From Thalassospira sp. ER-Se-21-Dark (GTDB lineage Bacteria; Pseudomonadota; Alphaproteobacteria; Rhodospirillales; Thalassospiraceae), in contig NZ_VDEZ01000002.1 of assembly GCF_017922435.1 (NCBI RefSeq), positions 186,001 to 250,000 of the forward strand: DNA of 64,000 nucleotides. The letters are read 5' to 3'. Both the position numbers and the translations under genes were made by a program. The notes under the pieces are model-generated. The model ran no database searches, was not told the origin of the DNA, and saw only the letters and a program-made list of their open reading frames with translations. Positions within the stretch are counted from its first letter, which is position 1; the number at the start of each line of letters is the position of its first letter. Positions 27,881 to 38,558 of the stretch are shown one piece after another.

Positions 27881-29824
27881 ATGAATATGGGAAAAAATCT
27901 CGCACTGTGGGTTATTATCGCCATCCTTTTGGTGGCGCTGTTTAACCTGTTTCAGTCGCCCTCCGGACGGTCCGGTCAGTCGTCGCTGGCATTTTCGGAC
28001 TTCCTGGCCGAAGTGGATTCAGGTCAGATTTCCGAAGTCACCATCCAGGGCAACAACCTGACTGCAGAAACGCGCGACGGTCGCTCTGTTAATGTTTACA
28101 CCCCGGATTATCCGAACCTCGTTGAAAAGCTGAACGACAAGGGCGTGCGCATCATCGCACAGCCTGAAGAAAGCCTGTCTCCGTTGATGAGCGCTTTGAT
28201 CAGCTGGTTCCCGATGCTTCTGATCATCGGTGTCTGGATCTTCTTCATGCGCCAGATGCAGGGCGGCGGCGGCAAGGCCATGGGCTTTGGCAAGTCCAAG
28301 GCCAAGATGCTGACCGAGAAGTCCGGCCGCGTGACCTTCGAAGATGTCGCCGGTATTGAAGAAGCCAAAAGCGAGCTTGAAGAAGTCGTCGACTTCCTGC
28401 GCGATCCGCAGAAGTTCCAGCGCCTTGGCGGTAAAATCCCCAAAGGCATGCTGCTTGTCGGTCCTCCGGGTACCGGTAAAACGCTGCTGGCGCGTGCGAT
28501 TGCCGGCGAAGCAAACGTTCCTTTCTTCACCATCTCGGGTTCTGACTTCGTTGAAATGTTCGTTGGTGTCGGTGCATCGCGTGTGCGTGACATGTTCGAA
28601 CAGGGCAAGAAAAACGCACCTTGCATCATCTTCATCGATGAAATCGACGCTGTGGGCCGCCATCGTGGTGCCGGTCTTGGCGGCGGTAACGATGAACGCG
28701 AACAGACCTTGAACCAGCTCCTTGTCGAGATGGATGGTTTCGAAGCCAACGAAGGTGTGATCCTGGTAGCTGCTACCAACCGTCCGGACGTTCTGGACCC
28801 CGCATTGCTGCGTCCGGGGCGTTTCGACCGTCAGGTCGTCGTGCCGAACCCGGATCTGGAAGGCCGTGAACGTATTCTTGGTGTTCATGCGCGTAAAGTT
28901 CCATTGGGCCCGGATGTCGATCTGCGCACTGTTGCACGTGGTACCCCGGGCTTCTCAGGTGCGGATCTGGCAAACCTTGTTAACGAGGCAGCTCTGCTTG
29001 CTGCCCGTCTTGGCAAGCGCGTTGTCACCATGGCTGATTTCGAAAACGCCAAGGACAAGGTCATGATGGGGGCTGAACGTCGCTCCATGATCATGACCGA
29101 TGACGAGAAGAAGCTGACCGCCTATCACGAAGGTGGTCACGCACTGGTCGCACTTCATACGCCTGCGTCTGATCCGATCCACAAGGCCACCATCATCCCG
29201 CGCGGTCGCGCACTGGGTATGGTGATGCGTCTGCCGGAACGTGATCAGGTGTCCAAGTCCTACGAACAGCTGATTTCCGACCTCGCGGTTGCCATGGGTG
29301 GCCGCGTTGCCGAGGAAATCATCTTTGGCAAGGACAAGGTCACCACGGGGGCATCTTCGGACATCAACATGGTGACGCAATATGCGCGCAAGATGGTGAC
29401 CGAGTGGGGCTTCTCCGACAAGCTTGGGAATGTCAAATACGTTGATAACCAGGAAGAAGTGTTCCTTGGTCACAGCGTTGCCCAGCACAAAAACGTTTCG
29501 GAAAAAACAGCACAACTCATTGACGAAGAAGTCCGTCGTTACTCTGACGAGGCTTATGAATTCGCCAAGCGCGTTCTGACCGAACATCTTGATGACCTGC
29601 ACAAGCTTGCAAAAGGTCTTCTGGAATATGAAACCCTGTCGGGCAAGGAAATCGACGCGCTGCTGCGCGGCGAGGAAATCAACCGTCCGGGCCATTCTTC
29701 CGGTGGCGGCAAGGATGCAGGTGGCGGACGTCGCTCCACGGTGCCAAGCACCGGCGGTACCCGCAAGGATAACCCTGGTGACGGCGGCGGGGACCTTTCC
29801 CCGGAACCGCAACCGGGAAGCTAA
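27881..29824 (+). CDS. ftsH: ATP-dependent zinc metalloprotease FtsH
   Basis: A 647-residue membrane-anchored AAA+ protease. TM1 at about 6-23 and TM2 at about 103-123 flank the periplasmic domain; Walker A GPPGTGKT 194-201, Walker B IIFIDEID 249-256, second region of homology [21 protein letters not shown], and zinc site HEGGH 416-420. The C-terminus is Gly/Ser-rich (residues 605-647). It degrades misfolded membrane proteins and, in E. coli, LpxC and sigma-32. folP starts 13 nt after the stop. Confidence 0.99.
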   Translation: MNMGKNLALWVIIAILLVALFNLFQSPSGRSGQSSLAFSDFLAEVDSGQISEVTIQGNNLTAETRDGRSVNVYTPDYPNLVEKLNDKGVRIIAQPEESLSPLMSALISWFPMLLIIGVWIFFMRQMQGGGGKAMGFGKSKAKMLTEKSGRVTFEDVAGIEEAKSELEEVVDFLRDPQKFQRLGGKIPKGMLLVGPPGTGKTLLARAIAGEANVPFFTISGSDFVEMFVGVGASRVRDMFEQGKKNAPCIIFIDEIDAVGRHRGAGLGGGNDEREQTLNQLLVEMDGFEANEGVILVAATNRPDVLDPALLRPGRFDRQVVVPNPDLEGRERILGVHARKVPLGPDVDLRTVARGTPGFSGADLANLVNEAALLAARLGKRVVTMADFENAKDKVMMGAERRSMIMTDDEKKLTAYHEGGHALVALHTPASDPIHKATIIPRGRALGMVMRLPERDQVSKSYEQLISDLAVAMGGRVAEEIIFGKDKVTTGASSDINMVTQYARKMVTEWGFSDKLGNVKYVDNQEEVFLGHSVAQHKNVSEKTAQLIDEEVRRYSDEAYEFAKRVLTEHLDDLHKLAKGLLEYETLSGKEIDALLRGEEINRPGHSSGGGKDAGGGRRSTVPSTGGTRKDNPGDGGGDLSPEPQPGS

Positions 29825-29837
29825 CAGAAAGAGACTG

Positions 29838-30953
29838 ATGGACGAGATCAAACGATCGGTCCTGCGAAGCCCCGCCGATGTGCGGGGCTTTGCCGATTTT
29901 GAAGGACCGCTTTACTACGCACCGACCGGTTTCATCGACCATGCCGATGATCCCAATACCTTGCCACTCGCCGGATCACGCCGGGGGTTCTCGGCACTTG
30001 AAATCATCCGCCGCCGCGAAGGTGGTGGTGCTGAAAGCATGATCTTGCCGCTCCTCGCCCTTGAAGGCTGGGTGCAAAACAGTGGCCGGGTTGATGAAAT
30101 CAATGCCGTGCTGGACCGCCTGATGGCCAAACGCCCGGACTATGCCGGGCTTGATATGGCGTCCTGCCATGTGATGGGCATCATCAATGTCACACCGGAC
30201 AGCTTTTCCGATGGCGGCGATTACAACACCACCGATCAGTCTGTGGCCCGCGCCATGGCGATGATAGAGCAGGGCGCATCAATCATTGATGTTGGCGGCG
30301 AATCAACCCGCCCGGGTGCCGATACCGTGTCCGAGGACGAGGAAATCAATCGTGTGGTGCCGGTAATCAGCGAACTGGCATCCAAGGGGCACGTCGTTTC
30401 GATCGACACCCGCCACGCGGGCGTGATGGAAGCCGCGATTGAGGCCGGTGCAGCGATCATTAATGACGTGACGGGCCTTGAGGGCGATGAACGCTCGATG
30501 GAAGTTGCAGCCGCGTCTGGCAACCCTGTGATGCTGATGCATATGCAGGGTGAACCGGGCACCATGCAGGCCGACCCGAAATATGATTGCGCGGTGCTTG
30601 ATATCTATGACTATCTGCTCGATCGCATCGAAAGCTGCGAGCGGGCGGGTATTTCACGCGATCGCATCTGCATCGATCCGGGCATCGGCTTTGGCAAGAC
30701 GTTGTCGCACAATCTTGAACTGCTGTCGCGCTTGGCCATTTTCCATGGATTGGGCTGCCCGATCCTGCTGGGAACCTCGCGCAAGTCATTCATCGGCAAG
30801 ATTGATCCCAAGGCCGACCCGAAGCAGCGCCTGGGTGGTTCAATCGCGTCTGCGGTCAATGGATGGCGTCACGGGGTTCAGATGATCCGCGTGCATGATG
30901 TGCCCGAAACCGTGCAGGCGATTTCTGTGGCCAGTTCCACATCTATTGTCTGA
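29838..30953 (+). CDS. folP: Dihydropteroate synthase
   Basis: The enzyme condenses p-aminobenzoate with dihydropterin pyrophosphate in folate synthesis and is the sulfonamide target. Core motifs: GIINVTPDSFSDGGDY, IIDVGGESTRPGA, NDVTGLEGD, IDPGIGFGKT, LGTSRKSFIG. About 105 residues precede this core, an N-terminal extension often seen in alphaproteobacteria. The frame is open back to 29589, but ATG 29838 just after ftsH is the sensible start. ftsH-folP-glmM is a classical arrangement; here a two-component locus is inserted between folP and glmM. Confidence 0.95.
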   Translation: MDEIKRSVLRSPADVRGFADFEGPLYYAPTGFIDHADDPNTLPLAGSRRGFSALEIIRRREGGGAESMILPLLALEGWVQNSGRVDEINAVLDRLMAKRPDYAGLDMASCHVMGIINVTPDSFSDGGDYNTTDQSVARAMAMIEQGASIIDVGGESTRPGADTVSEDEEINRVVPVISELASKGHVVSIDTRHAGVMEAAIEAGAAIINDVTGLEGDERSMEVAAASGNPVMLMHMQGEPGTMQADPKYDCAVLDIYDYLLDRIESCERAGISRDRICIDPGIGFGKTLSHNLELLSRLAIFHGLGCPILLGTSRKSFIGKIDPKADPKQRLGGSIASAVNGWRHGVQMIRVHDVPETVQAISVASSTSIV

Positions 30954-31017
30954 CGGTGTGTTTGGCGCATCGTATGCACGTATAGCTTGTAATTTTATCG
31001 ACATCGTTTAAAACATG

Positions 31018-31066
31018 GCTCGCAATCGCAAGCAGGCTTGGCTTCTGATCGATTGCGAGCTTTTTT
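31018..31066 (+). terminator. Rho-independent terminator after folP
   Basis: An 11-bp perfect stem GCTCGCAATCG with its complement at 31050-31060, a 21-nt loop and six T. It closes the tilS-ftsH-folP transcription unit. The 262-nt gap up to the response regulator holds nothing else I can support. Confidence 0.88.
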
Positions 31067-31215
31067 GCGGCAAGTTCGATTCTGGCATTTTCTGACCATT
31101 TAAGGTTGATACTTGCAGAATCGGTCCTTTGACCACATACCAATAGGTATCAAACAAAAGTGACATCAAAGTCACAGTTGATGGTTGGACAACAAGCGAA
31201 CGCGAAGGTCTTTAG

Positions 31216-32004
31216 ATGAACGAGATTGGCGGTCTGACGCAGCCGTTCCCTGCTGATGTCAGGTCTGGCTGGAATGCTATGACGCACTGTGTATATGTCG
31301 TGGAAGATAACACCGATCTGAACAAGGATCTGTGTGAGTATCTTGAGATGTGCGGTTTCGATGTGGTCGGTTGTGAAACCGGTGCTGCATTTTACCGCGC
31401 ACTTGCTGCGCGTAAACCTGATGCGGTCATTCTTGATATTATGCTGCCCGACGCGGATGGCTATGAGCTGGCTCAGCATGTCCGCAAAACCGTTGACTGC
31501 GGCATCATGATGCTGACCTCGCTTTCGGGAATGGACAATCATCTGACCGGCTATAAATCCGGTGCCGATGTCTATTTGACGAAGGACAGTCCGCTATCGG
31601 TGATCGAAGCCGCCCTCAAACCGCTTCTGCGCCGCGCGTCACGCTCAGATAACGAAGCGGCGGCTGAAACGGCAATTCCCGAGGATAGCTGGGTTCTTGA
31701 TATGCTTAACTGGACCCTGTGCAATCCCCAAGGCAATGAGGCCAAATTGACGGCGACGGAACGCACCATCGTCAAGATCCTGATTGATGCCAATGGGGCG
31801 TGGCTGACGCGCCCTGAAATCGTCGAAGCCTTGGGTAAGGCCGACACGGCCGAAAACTGTCGTAATCTGGATACGGCAATCCGTCGCGTGCGTCAGAAAA
31901 TCATCAAGGAAATCGGTGAAGAACTGCCTGTGCGAACGGCTTACGGTCGTGGCTATGCCTTTACGTCACCCGCTGCCATTGCTGGCGAGGCCGAGGCTTC
32001 CTGA
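31216..32004 (+). CDS. OmpR/PhoB-type response regulator
   Basis: A 262-residue transcription factor. The receiver domain begins near residue 24 (CVYVVEDNTDL) with phosphoacceptor Asp74 (VILDIMLP), Thr101 and Lys123. The C-terminal winged helix spans about 165-255 (ATERTIVKILIDANGAWLTR; NLDTAIRRVRQKI; YGRGYAFT). ATG 31216 has AAGG 7 nt upstream; ATG 31279 is an alternative that removes a 21-residue tail. The gene converges on two sensor kinases whose last stop is 35 nt away, so they very likely form one signalling system. Confidence 0.9.
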   Translation: MNEIGGLTQPFPADVRSGWNAMTHCVYVVEDNTDLNKDLCEYLEMCGFDVVGCETGAAFYRALAARKPDAVILDIMLPDADGYELAQHVRKTVDCGIMMLTSLSGMDNHLTGYKSGADVYLTKDSPLSVIEAALKPLLRRASRSDNEAAAETAIPEDSWVLDMLNWTLCNPQGNEAKLTATERTIVKILIDANGAWLTRPEIVEALGKADTAENCRNLDTAIRRVRQKIIKEIGEELPVRTAYGRGYAFTSPAAIAGEAEAS

Positions 32005-32038
32005 TCCGTTTGCTTCCCACCTGAATCAATACTTCCAG

Positions 32039-34036
32039 CTACTCGCACGGTAAAAGCAGACAAAGCTCGATGCTACGTGTGCTATTCCGGCGCAGGGTGA
32101 GCGATCCTCCATGGGCAACGACAATACGTTGAGAAATATGCAGCCCGAGTGCGCGCTGCAATGACTGGGATTCCATATCGCGCCTGAAAAGGGCATCGGA
32201 AATCATGACGATCTCCTCTTCATCAAGTTCTTCGCCACGGCAGGGGATGTTGATTTCGACCCGCATCTCGGAATGCCGGTGTGCATTTATGTGAATTGGT
32301 GCCCCGTGTGCAAAGCGGCGTGATGTTTCGACCAGATTCGTGATCGCAAGTCCCATCAAGGTTTCGTCGATAAAGATCTCGAGACCTGCGGTCCTGTTCA
32401 ATACGGCCTGAACTTCAGCACCTTCGCGTGTGGTCTGGGCAACAAATTCCTGAAGAAAACGGTTGATCGGAACCGTCTTGCGCGCAAGTGACAGTTCCTG
32501 GGTATCAATACCGTCCTTGGTCAGGAAAATATCGACAAGACGCGCCAATTTCTGAGCCTGAAGTTGGATGCGGCGCAAGCGTTCAAGAACGTCATCCTTG
32601 TGGCTTGTAAGACGCAGCATCAGCATTTCCGATGATCGCTGGATAACCGCAAGCGGCGTTCGGAATTCGTGCGACAGCATCGAAATCAGTTTGCGTTGTT
32701 CCTCGACCAGCGAGGTGGTTTCTTCTGCCTTGCGCACGACAGTGACGCGTTCCTTGTCCATGCGGGACAACCGCACCGTCATGATGATGCCCATCCCGAC
32801 AAGGTGGAACATCAAGGTGTAGCTGTGCAGCTCCAGACGCAATCTGGTCGCTTCGATCACCCCAGAAAGGGCAAGCTGGATCATGATTGCCGCCCCGGTC
32901 GGGAGCGCCAGAACCACAAGGAGCGCCCAGTAGCGCGGGTTGTGGGCATCCTCAAACGCACGTTTGATCAGAATTGCACACATGATGGCCATAAAGACTG
33001 AATGGCTTGGCACGATATAGGTGCCAAAGATTGTGTACAGATCGGTCGTGGCCCCGGCCGCAAAGGCCAGAACGAAAAAACCGTACGCGCAACATATCTT
33101 GTAGGCCAAAGGATACTTCTTTTGGGCGTCGATGATGTAGAGCCAAAGGAACACCGCCACGCCATAGGTAATGATGTTGGATGTTCCCAATAAAAAGTCA
33201 TTAAGCCACGGTGTTTCCGGTCTTAGCTCGCTTAAGACCACGCCATTGACGACGGCCGCTGTGATACCGATTGCCACGACCCAGATGCTGTACAGAACGA
33301 CCATCTGATCCCGCGCAATCAGACCAAGCGCCAGATAGGCCAACCCCAATGCTAGAACGAAGCCAAAGAAAACATTCGATGCCAGATCACGAAAGGACAG
33401 CGAGGAAACAAGGTCGGTTGCCGGCCAAAGTGTCACCCAGATCAGATTGGCGCTATTGCTTTGCGACCGGACATAAAGGCGATAATTACCCGGCTTCATC
33501 AGGGGCAGGGCGGCAATATGTGTTCGTCCGCCATATTGGCGCGCGCTGGCAGGTACATGATCGCCAAGACGGGTATGCCAGACCGGATCACCCAGTCCAT
33601 CGGGAGTCAAAAATACATCAATAAAATTCAGATAGTTCGGGCCGATTTCAAGCAGGGCACGTTTCGTCATGTCATTGGTGATGGTGAGATCAAGCTGATG
33701 CCAGATCACATCGCGGGTATAACCAAAGGACGGTATGGCACTTGACCGCTGAAAGGCCGTATCTGGCAGAGCCTGGATTTCTTTAAGGCCAAGCTTGCGT
33801 GTGGTGTCGGCAAAGGACGCAACAAACCGGGTGATCTCAATCGGTTCTGTGACATTGCCCGGCAGAATCAAATGATCCTGATCACCCTCCGGCGTCACCG
33901 AAGGTTGCGCGTTTGCAATATGCCATGGCATCAAAACCATGGTTGCTATGAAGAGCAACGCCAATGCCGACGCTGCAGCCATGGCAGACCTAGAATGTGT
34001 CTTTGACGCAATGAAACGACGCGATCTGAGCGTCAT
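32039..34036 (-). CDS. 7TM sensor histidine kinase homologue with degenerate ATPase domain
   Basis: A 665-residue protein: signal-anchor, periplasmic 7TMR-DISM-type sensor domain (about 60-215), seven predicted helices (about 218-420), a HisKA domain with His456 (MLSHEFRTPLAVIQRSSEM), and a C-terminal HATPase-like region. The ATP site looks dead: the N box reads NLVETSRRFAHG, with Thr571 replacing the Mg-ligand Asn, and the DxGxG G1 box is replaced by CRGEELDE. The G2 remnant LGLHISQRIVVAHGG remains. The frame is intact, so this is an intact pseudokinase or phosphotransfer partner rather than a pseudogene. Its ATG overlaps the stop of the upstream kinase by 4 nt. Confidence 0.85.
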   Translation of the reverse strand: MTLRSRRFIASKTHSRSAMAAASALALLFIATMVLMPWHIANAQPSVTPEGDQDHLILPGNVTEPIEITRFVASFADTTRKLGLKEIQALPDTAFQRSSAIPSFGYTRDVIWHQLDLTITNDMTKRALLEIGPNYLNFIDVFLTPDGLGDPVWHTRLGDHVPASARQYGGRTHIAALPLMKPGNYRLYVRSQSNSANLIWVTLWPATDLVSSLSFRDLASNVFFGFVLALGLAYLALGLIARDQMVVLYSIWVVAIGITAAVVNGVVLSELRPETPWLNDFLLGTSNIITYGVAVFLWLYIIDAQKKYPLAYKICCAYGFFVLAFAAGATTDLYTIFGTYIVPSHSVFMAIMCAILIKRAFEDAHNPRYWALLVVLALPTGAAIMIQLALSGVIEATRLRLELHSYTLMFHLVGMGIIMTVRLSRMDKERVTVVRKAEETTSLVEEQRKLISMLSHEFRTPLAVIQRSSEMLMLRLTSHKDDVLERLRRIQLQAQKLARLVDIFLTKDGIDTQELSLARKTVPINRFLQEFVAQTTREGAEVQAVLNRTAGLEIFIDETLMGLAITNLVETSRRFAHGAPIHINAHRHSEMRVEINIPCRGEELDEEEIVMISDALFRRDMESQSLQRALGLHISQRIVVAHGGSLTLRRNSTRSIELCLLLPCE

Positions 34037-36075
34037 GGCCGCTCCCCGTCATGTAACGTCTCGGTATAACCAAGTGGGAAGCCCGCCCTGCTTTCACTGT
34101 TCCTAAGCACCGTCATGTCGCGGTCATAAGGAAGTTTGATCAGGATTGTTGTCCCGCCTTCTTCACCGACGCTGATCGACAGGGACCCGTCATGGGCCTC
34201 GATAATGCGTTTGGTCAGATGCAAACCAAGCCCGACACCTTGGATTTTGACCGAATCCCGTCCGCGGTAAAAGGCGTTCAAAACATTCTGCAAATCGTCG
34301 GAGGCGATGCCCGGGCCCTCGTCGACAACCCGGATATAGACATAACCATTGGCCGCCCGTTCGGCTGAAATCCAGACGGCGGCACCCGGCGCATATTTTC
34401 GCGCATTCTCGATCAGGTTGATTAGCGCACGTTCCATCAGGATCCGGTCAATTTCGACGATCACCACGTCGCTTTGGATCAGGCTGATATTCTGACCGGG
34501 GACCTCACGTTGGCGCTGTGCAATCAAATCGCGCAGAAACGCATCGAAGGCAACCGCTTCCCGCGTGGTGGTGAATGTCGCGCTATCAAGGGTTTCCTTG
34601 GTCAGGAACGCATCGACAAGGCCCGAAAGCTGCCGGGCATTGGACTGGATCGTCGACAGCCGATTCAGAACGCTTTCAGGTTCCTTTTGCAAATGTAGTC
34701 CGAGGATTTCAGCAGAGCGCTGAATAATCGCAAGCGGGGTGCGGAATTCATGTGACAGCATGGTGATAAAGGTGCGCTGTTCACTGGCAAGCTGGTCGGC
34801 CCGCTGGCCGGATGCAAGGGCATCAACACGTCGGTTGATCACACCATAGGTGCGATAGGCCATGGCGATGGCCACCAGTACAAGCTGAATAAACGAACTG
34901 AGGGCAAAGATGCTTGTGGTAAATCCGTTGACCGGCAACCAACCGATCAGCAACAGCAAATGCGCCATCGCCCCGATGGTCGGAACACCAAGCGCGACCA
35001 TCAAATAACTCATCTGGAATGTGTGCTTCTGGCGATATCCGCGATACATCAGATTGATCAGCAAAACCGCAAGCAGGAATATCTGTGGCCCGAAAAACAC
35101 TTTGGCATACAGGATATACCAGTCCGATGTGGCGGTCAGAAAACCTGCCATCGCCAGAACCGAATACCCGACCATGATCCGAAACAGCGGTCGGTTCTCG
35201 CGATCAAGACGGGTCATATAGCTCCACATCATGATGCTTGTGCCAAGCGCAAACGCCGTTCCGGTTCCCGTCACGAAGTCCGAGGCCAGCGACCAGAACG
35301 GTTTGAAAATCAGTTGGGCGTAGCCCGTCACCCCGAACGAAATCAGAAACAGCGCGAAGATATAGCCCGAATACCAAAGAACGGAACGATCCCCCGACAT
35401 CACGCCGAACGCGAAATAAATCCCGAATGCAAGAAGCAGAACACCAAGGGTTGCTCCCTTGATGAAGCTGTTGCTGCCCGATTTGGTGATCAGCGCAGTA
35501 TCGGGCAGGAGTTCGGCCTCAAAGACATGGGCGCTGTTGGTATTGACCTCGATAACCAGCCAATACTCGCCAAGTGACAGTTTCGGCCATTCTGCAACGT
35601 GCGAAAGATTATGCTGGCCGCCCTTGGCTCTTGGAATTCGGTCGCCGAGGTGCTCCTGCCAGATGATCTGACGCGCGTCATTCGACAGGATGCTGATCTC
35701 GATATCATTCAGATACACCTGTCCGATATCGATAAAGGCGCTTCTTCCCGTTCGTCCGGGTTGATCAACGATTTTGACCAGCGCGCGATACCAGATGGTG
35801 CGGTCTGTATAGCCCGGACCGCGTGCCTCAAGGACAGAGGCGAATTCAGATTCGGCAATCGACGGGATTTTAAATGCGCTTTCCACTTTGCGGTCTGTCA
35901 CCAAACGCGTCAGATAGCGGTTCAGATTGATAACTTCCGCAGGTCCGCTGGGTGGCAGGACGAGTGTTTTGGCAATCTCATGCGCAGCGATTTTGGGTCC
36001 GTAAACGGCAAAAATGCCGGACGCGGTCACAATCAACATCGCAAAAAGAAACATATTCAAGCGGATGCTGCGCAA
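34033..36075 (-). CDS. 7TM sensor histidine kinase, catalytically complete
   Basis: A 680-residue kinase with the same architecture as its neighbour: N-terminal anchor, 7TMR-DISM-like periplasmic domain (about 45-200), seven helices (about 205-408), HisKA with His442 (MLSHEFRTPLAIIQRSAE) and a complete HATPase domain: N box LINLIENARKYAPG (Asn557), G1 VVDEGPG (585-589), G2 GVGLGLHLTKRIIEAH. It is the first gene of a two-gene minus-strand operon facing the response regulator. The ligand is unknown; 7TMR-DISM domains are often linked to carbohydrate or small-molecule sensing. Confidence 0.92.
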   Translation of the reverse strand: MRSIRLNMFLFAMLIVTASGIFAVYGPKIAAHEIAKTLVLPPSGPAEVINLNRYLTRLVTDRKVESAFKIPSIAESEFASVLEARGPGYTDRTIWYRALVKIVDQPGRTGRSAFIDIGQVYLNDIEISILSNDARQIIWQEHLGDRIPRAKGGQHNLSHVAEWPKLSLGEYWLVIEVNTNSAHVFEAELLPDTALITKSGSNSFIKGATLGVLLLAFGIYFAFGVMSGDRSVLWYSGYIFALFLISFGVTGYAQLIFKPFWSLASDFVTGTGTAFALGTSIMMWSYMTRLDRENRPLFRIMVGYSVLAMAGFLTATSDWYILYAKVFFGPQIFLLAVLLINLMYRGYRQKHTFQMSYLMVALGVPTIGAMAHLLLLIGWLPVNGFTTSIFALSSFIQLVLVAIAMAYRTYGVINRRVDALASGQRADQLASEQRTFITMLSHEFRTPLAIIQRSAEILGLHLQKEPESVLNRLSTIQSNARQLSGLVDAFLTKETLDSATFTTTREAVAFDAFLRDLIAQRQREVPGQNISLIQSDVVIVEIDRILMERALINLIENARKYAPGAAVWISAERAANGYVYIRVVDEGPGIASDDLQNVLNAFYRGRDSVKIQGVGLGLHLTKRIIEAHDGSLSISVGEEGGTTILIKLPYDRDMTVLRNSESRAGFPLGYTETLHDGERP

Positions 36076-36311
36076 AATTCCCCCGGTTTCAGCCCCTTCA
36101 TCTTGTGATAGCGGGTTTTTGACCGAAGGTCATCGCTTTTATCCGAATATCGCCGTGTTTGCCTGTTAACGGATTGATTGCCAGTTTGGCACTAGAATAG
36201 GCGCTGAAATATGCCGATTGCCGGTGGCATTGCGCCGCTACTTTGATATAACCGGCAGTCAGAATGAATTGACCGGGCATAATGCCCGCAAAGCAAGCAG
36301 AGACACAGAAT

Positions 36312-37661
36312 ATGAGCCGCAAGTATTTTGGCACCGATGGCATTCGCGGAACTGCCAATACAGCGCCGATGACCGCAGAAGTCGCCCTGAAAGTCGGGAT
36401 GGCTGCTGGCCATTATTTCACCCGTGGTGATCACCGCCACAAGGTCGTGATTGGCAAGGATACCCGACTGTCGGGCTACATGCTTGAACCGGCCCTTGTT
36501 GCCGGTTTTACCTCGATGGGGATGGATGTCATGCTGGTCGGTCCGATGCCGACCCCGGCGGTCGCCATGCTGACCAAATCGATGCGTGCTGATATCGGTG
36601 TGATGATCTCTGCCTCCCATAACCCGTTCCAGGATAACGGCATCAAGCTGTTTGGCCCGGATGGCTTCAAACTGTCGGACGAGGTCGAACTTGAAATCGA
36701 AGCCCTGATGGAAAGCGACCTTTCGGGCAAACTGGTACCTGCCAACGCGCTGGGCCGTGCCAAACGCATCGATGATGCGCCGGGCCGCTATATCGAGGCC
36801 GTCAAATCATCCCTGCCGGGCACGGTCACGCTTGAAGGTCTGCGCATCGTGCTTGATTGCGCCCATGGGGCCGGTTACTCCGTCGCGCCCAAGGTTCTGC
36901 GTGAACTTGGGGCCGACGTCATTGAAATCGGCACTAGCCCGAATGGTCTGAACATCAATGATCAGTGTGGTTCAACCTACACCAAAACCATGTGTGACCG
37001 GGTTCTGGCCGAAAAGGCCGATGTCGGGATCGCCCTTGATGGCGATGCTGACCGAGTTCAGATGTGTGATGAAAAAGGCCATCTGATCGATGGTGATCAG
37101 TTGATGGGCCTTGTCGTAACCCACTGGAAACGCACCGGTCAGCTGCGCGGCAACGCGCTGGTAGCGACTGTGATGTCGAACCTTGGTCTTGAACGTTATC
37201 TTGAAAGCAATGATGTCCGTCTGATCCGCACCAAGGTCGGGGACCGCTATGTTGTCGAACAGATGCGCGCCCTTGATTGCAATGTCGGCGGTGAACAGTC
37301 CGGCCATATCGTGCTGTCGGACTTCGCATCGACCGGCGATGGCCTGTTGGCAGCCCTTCAGGTGCTGGCCGTTCTTGCCAGCCGCGAGGGCCCGGTATCC
37401 GAACTGAGCCGTGTGTTTGAACCGCTGCCACAGATCCTTAAAAACGTTCGTTACAGTGCGGGTTCCGATCCGCTGGCACAAAGCAGCGTGATTGAAGCCA
37501 TTTCCTCGGCCGAGCGCGCCTTTAACGGTGATGGTCGTATCCTGATCCGTAAATCTGGCACCGAGCCGCTGATCCGTGTCATGGCCGAAGGTGATGACGC
37601 GATTAAGGTCGAACAGATCGTTGATGGCATCGTTGCCGAAATCACCGCCGTTGCCGGTTAA
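36312..37661 (+). CDS. glmM: Phosphoglucosamine mutase
   Basis: A 449-residue enzyme that converts glucosamine-6-phosphate to glucosamine-1-phosphate for UDP-GlcNAc, peptidoglycan and LPS. Seen: [13 protein letters not shown] at the start, active-site [16 protein letters not shown] with phosphoserine Ser102, metal loop DGDADR, sugar loop GGEQSGH, and phosphate loop [12 protein letters not shown]. The frame extends 10 codons upstream, but ATG 36312 (MSRKYFG) is the family start. It begins a plus-strand run with thiD. Confidence 0.97.
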   Translation: MSRKYFGTDGIRGTANTAPMTAEVALKVGMAAGHYFTRGDHRHKVVIGKDTRLSGYMLEPALVAGFTSMGMDVMLVGPMPTPAVAMLTKSMRADIGVMISASHNPFQDNGIKLFGPDGFKLSDEVELEIEALMESDLSGKLVPANALGRAKRIDDAPGRYIEAVKSSLPGTVTLEGLRIVLDCAHGAGYSVAPKVLRELGADVIEIGTSPNGLNINDQCGSTYTKTMCDRVLAEKADVGIALDGDADRVQMCDEKGHLIDGDQLMGLVVTHWKRTGQLRGNALVATVMSNLGLERYLESNDVRLIRTKVGDRYVVEQMRALDCNVGGEQSGHIVLSDFASTGDGLLAALQVLAVLASREGPVSELSRVFEPLPQILKNVRYSAGSDPLAQSSVIEAISSAERAFNGDGRILIRKSGTEPLIRVMAEGDDAIKVEQIVDGIVAEITAVAG

Positions 37662-37710
37662 CCGGTCATTTTGACGAAAACCTGATATCTGCAGGATAAG
37701 GAAGGGTCGT

Positions 37711-38508
37711 ATGAAGGGTCGTGTCTTGATTATTGCCGGGTCGGATTGTTCCGGTGGGGCCGGAATTCAGGCCGATATCAAATCGGTGACGGCTCTTGGT
37801 GGCTATGCTGCAACTGCGATAACGGCCCTCACGGTGCAAAACACCACCGGAGTCTTCGATGTTCTTGGCATCGATCCGGACATGATCGTTCATCAGGCCA
37901 CCGTGACGATTGATGATATTGGCGCGGATGCGCTTAAAACCGGGATGCTGCATTCGGTCCCGGTCATTACCGCTGTGGCGGAATTTATCAAATCAAAGTC
38001 TGCTGGTATTCCGGTCGTTGTAGACCCGGTGATGGTATCGCAAAGCGGTTCGCGCCTGCTTCAGGAAGACGCGGTCGAGGCCCTTATCACCCATATGGTC
38101 CCGCTTGCCACCGTGCTGACACCAAATATTCCAGAGGCCGAAGTGTTATCAGGTATGAAAATCACCAGCGAAGCTGATATGATTGCTGCAGCGCACAAAA
38201 TTGGTGATCTCGGTTGCGAGGCCGTCCTGATAAAAGGTGGTCACGCCGACGGGGACAAAATCGTCGATATCTTGTGGCGCCGGGATGGCGATATCGAAGG
38301 TTTCGAAGATACGCGCATTCCGTCCGAGAATAATCATGGTACGGGCTGCTCGCTTGCAAGTGCCATTGCAACCGGGCTGGCTCAGGGCATGGGATTAAGT
38401 GATTCCGTTGCCCGTGCGCGGGCATATGTCCGTGAAGCCATCCGAACCGCACCGGACTTTGGCAAAGGAAACGGTCCGCTAAACCATGCGCATCCTGTGA
38501 CCGGTTGA
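37711..38508 (+). CDS. thiD: Hydroxymethylpyrimidine/phosphomethylpyrimidine kinase
   Basis: A 265-residue ribokinase-fold kinase that phosphorylates HMP and HMP-P for thiamine. Seen: IIAGSDCSGGAGIQADIK, TALTVQNTTGV, VVDPVMVSQSG, LTPNIPEAEVL, and the anion-hole/catalytic NNHGTGCSLASAIAT. It lies 49 nt after glmM. Its partner thiE is 33 kb away in another operon. Confidence 0.96.
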   Translation: MKGRVLIIAGSDCSGGAGIQADIKSVTALGGYAATAITALTVQNTTGVFDVLGIDPDMIVHQATVTIDDIGADALKTGMLHSVPVITAVAEFIKSKSAGIPVVVDPVMVSQSGSRLLQEDAVEALITHMVPLATVLTPNIPEAEVLSGMKITSEADMIAAAHKIGDLGCEAVLIKGGHADGDKIVDILWRRDGDIEGFEDTRIPSENNHGTGCSLASAIATGLAQGMGLSDSVARARAYVREAIRTAPDFGKGNGPLNHAHPVTG

Positions 38509-38558
38509 ATAATTCAACACGAATGTGACAGGGCGCTGAAAGTTGGGACACTTAAGCT

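Noticed and set aside
30943..31143. 66-codon minus-strand frame between folP and the response regulator
   Set aside because: It overlaps the end of folP and runs through the folP terminator stem; the predicted peptide has no recognised family.
32039..34036. Second sensor kinase as a pseudogene
   Set aside because: The frame is intact over 665 codons, the HisKA domain is conserved, and it is translationally coupled to the active kinase; only ATP-site residues are changed, which fits a functional pseudokinase.
37662..37710. TPP riboswitch upstream of thiD
   Set aside because: The gap is only 49 nt and lacks the conserved THI-box sequence; the thiE upstream gap is also too short.
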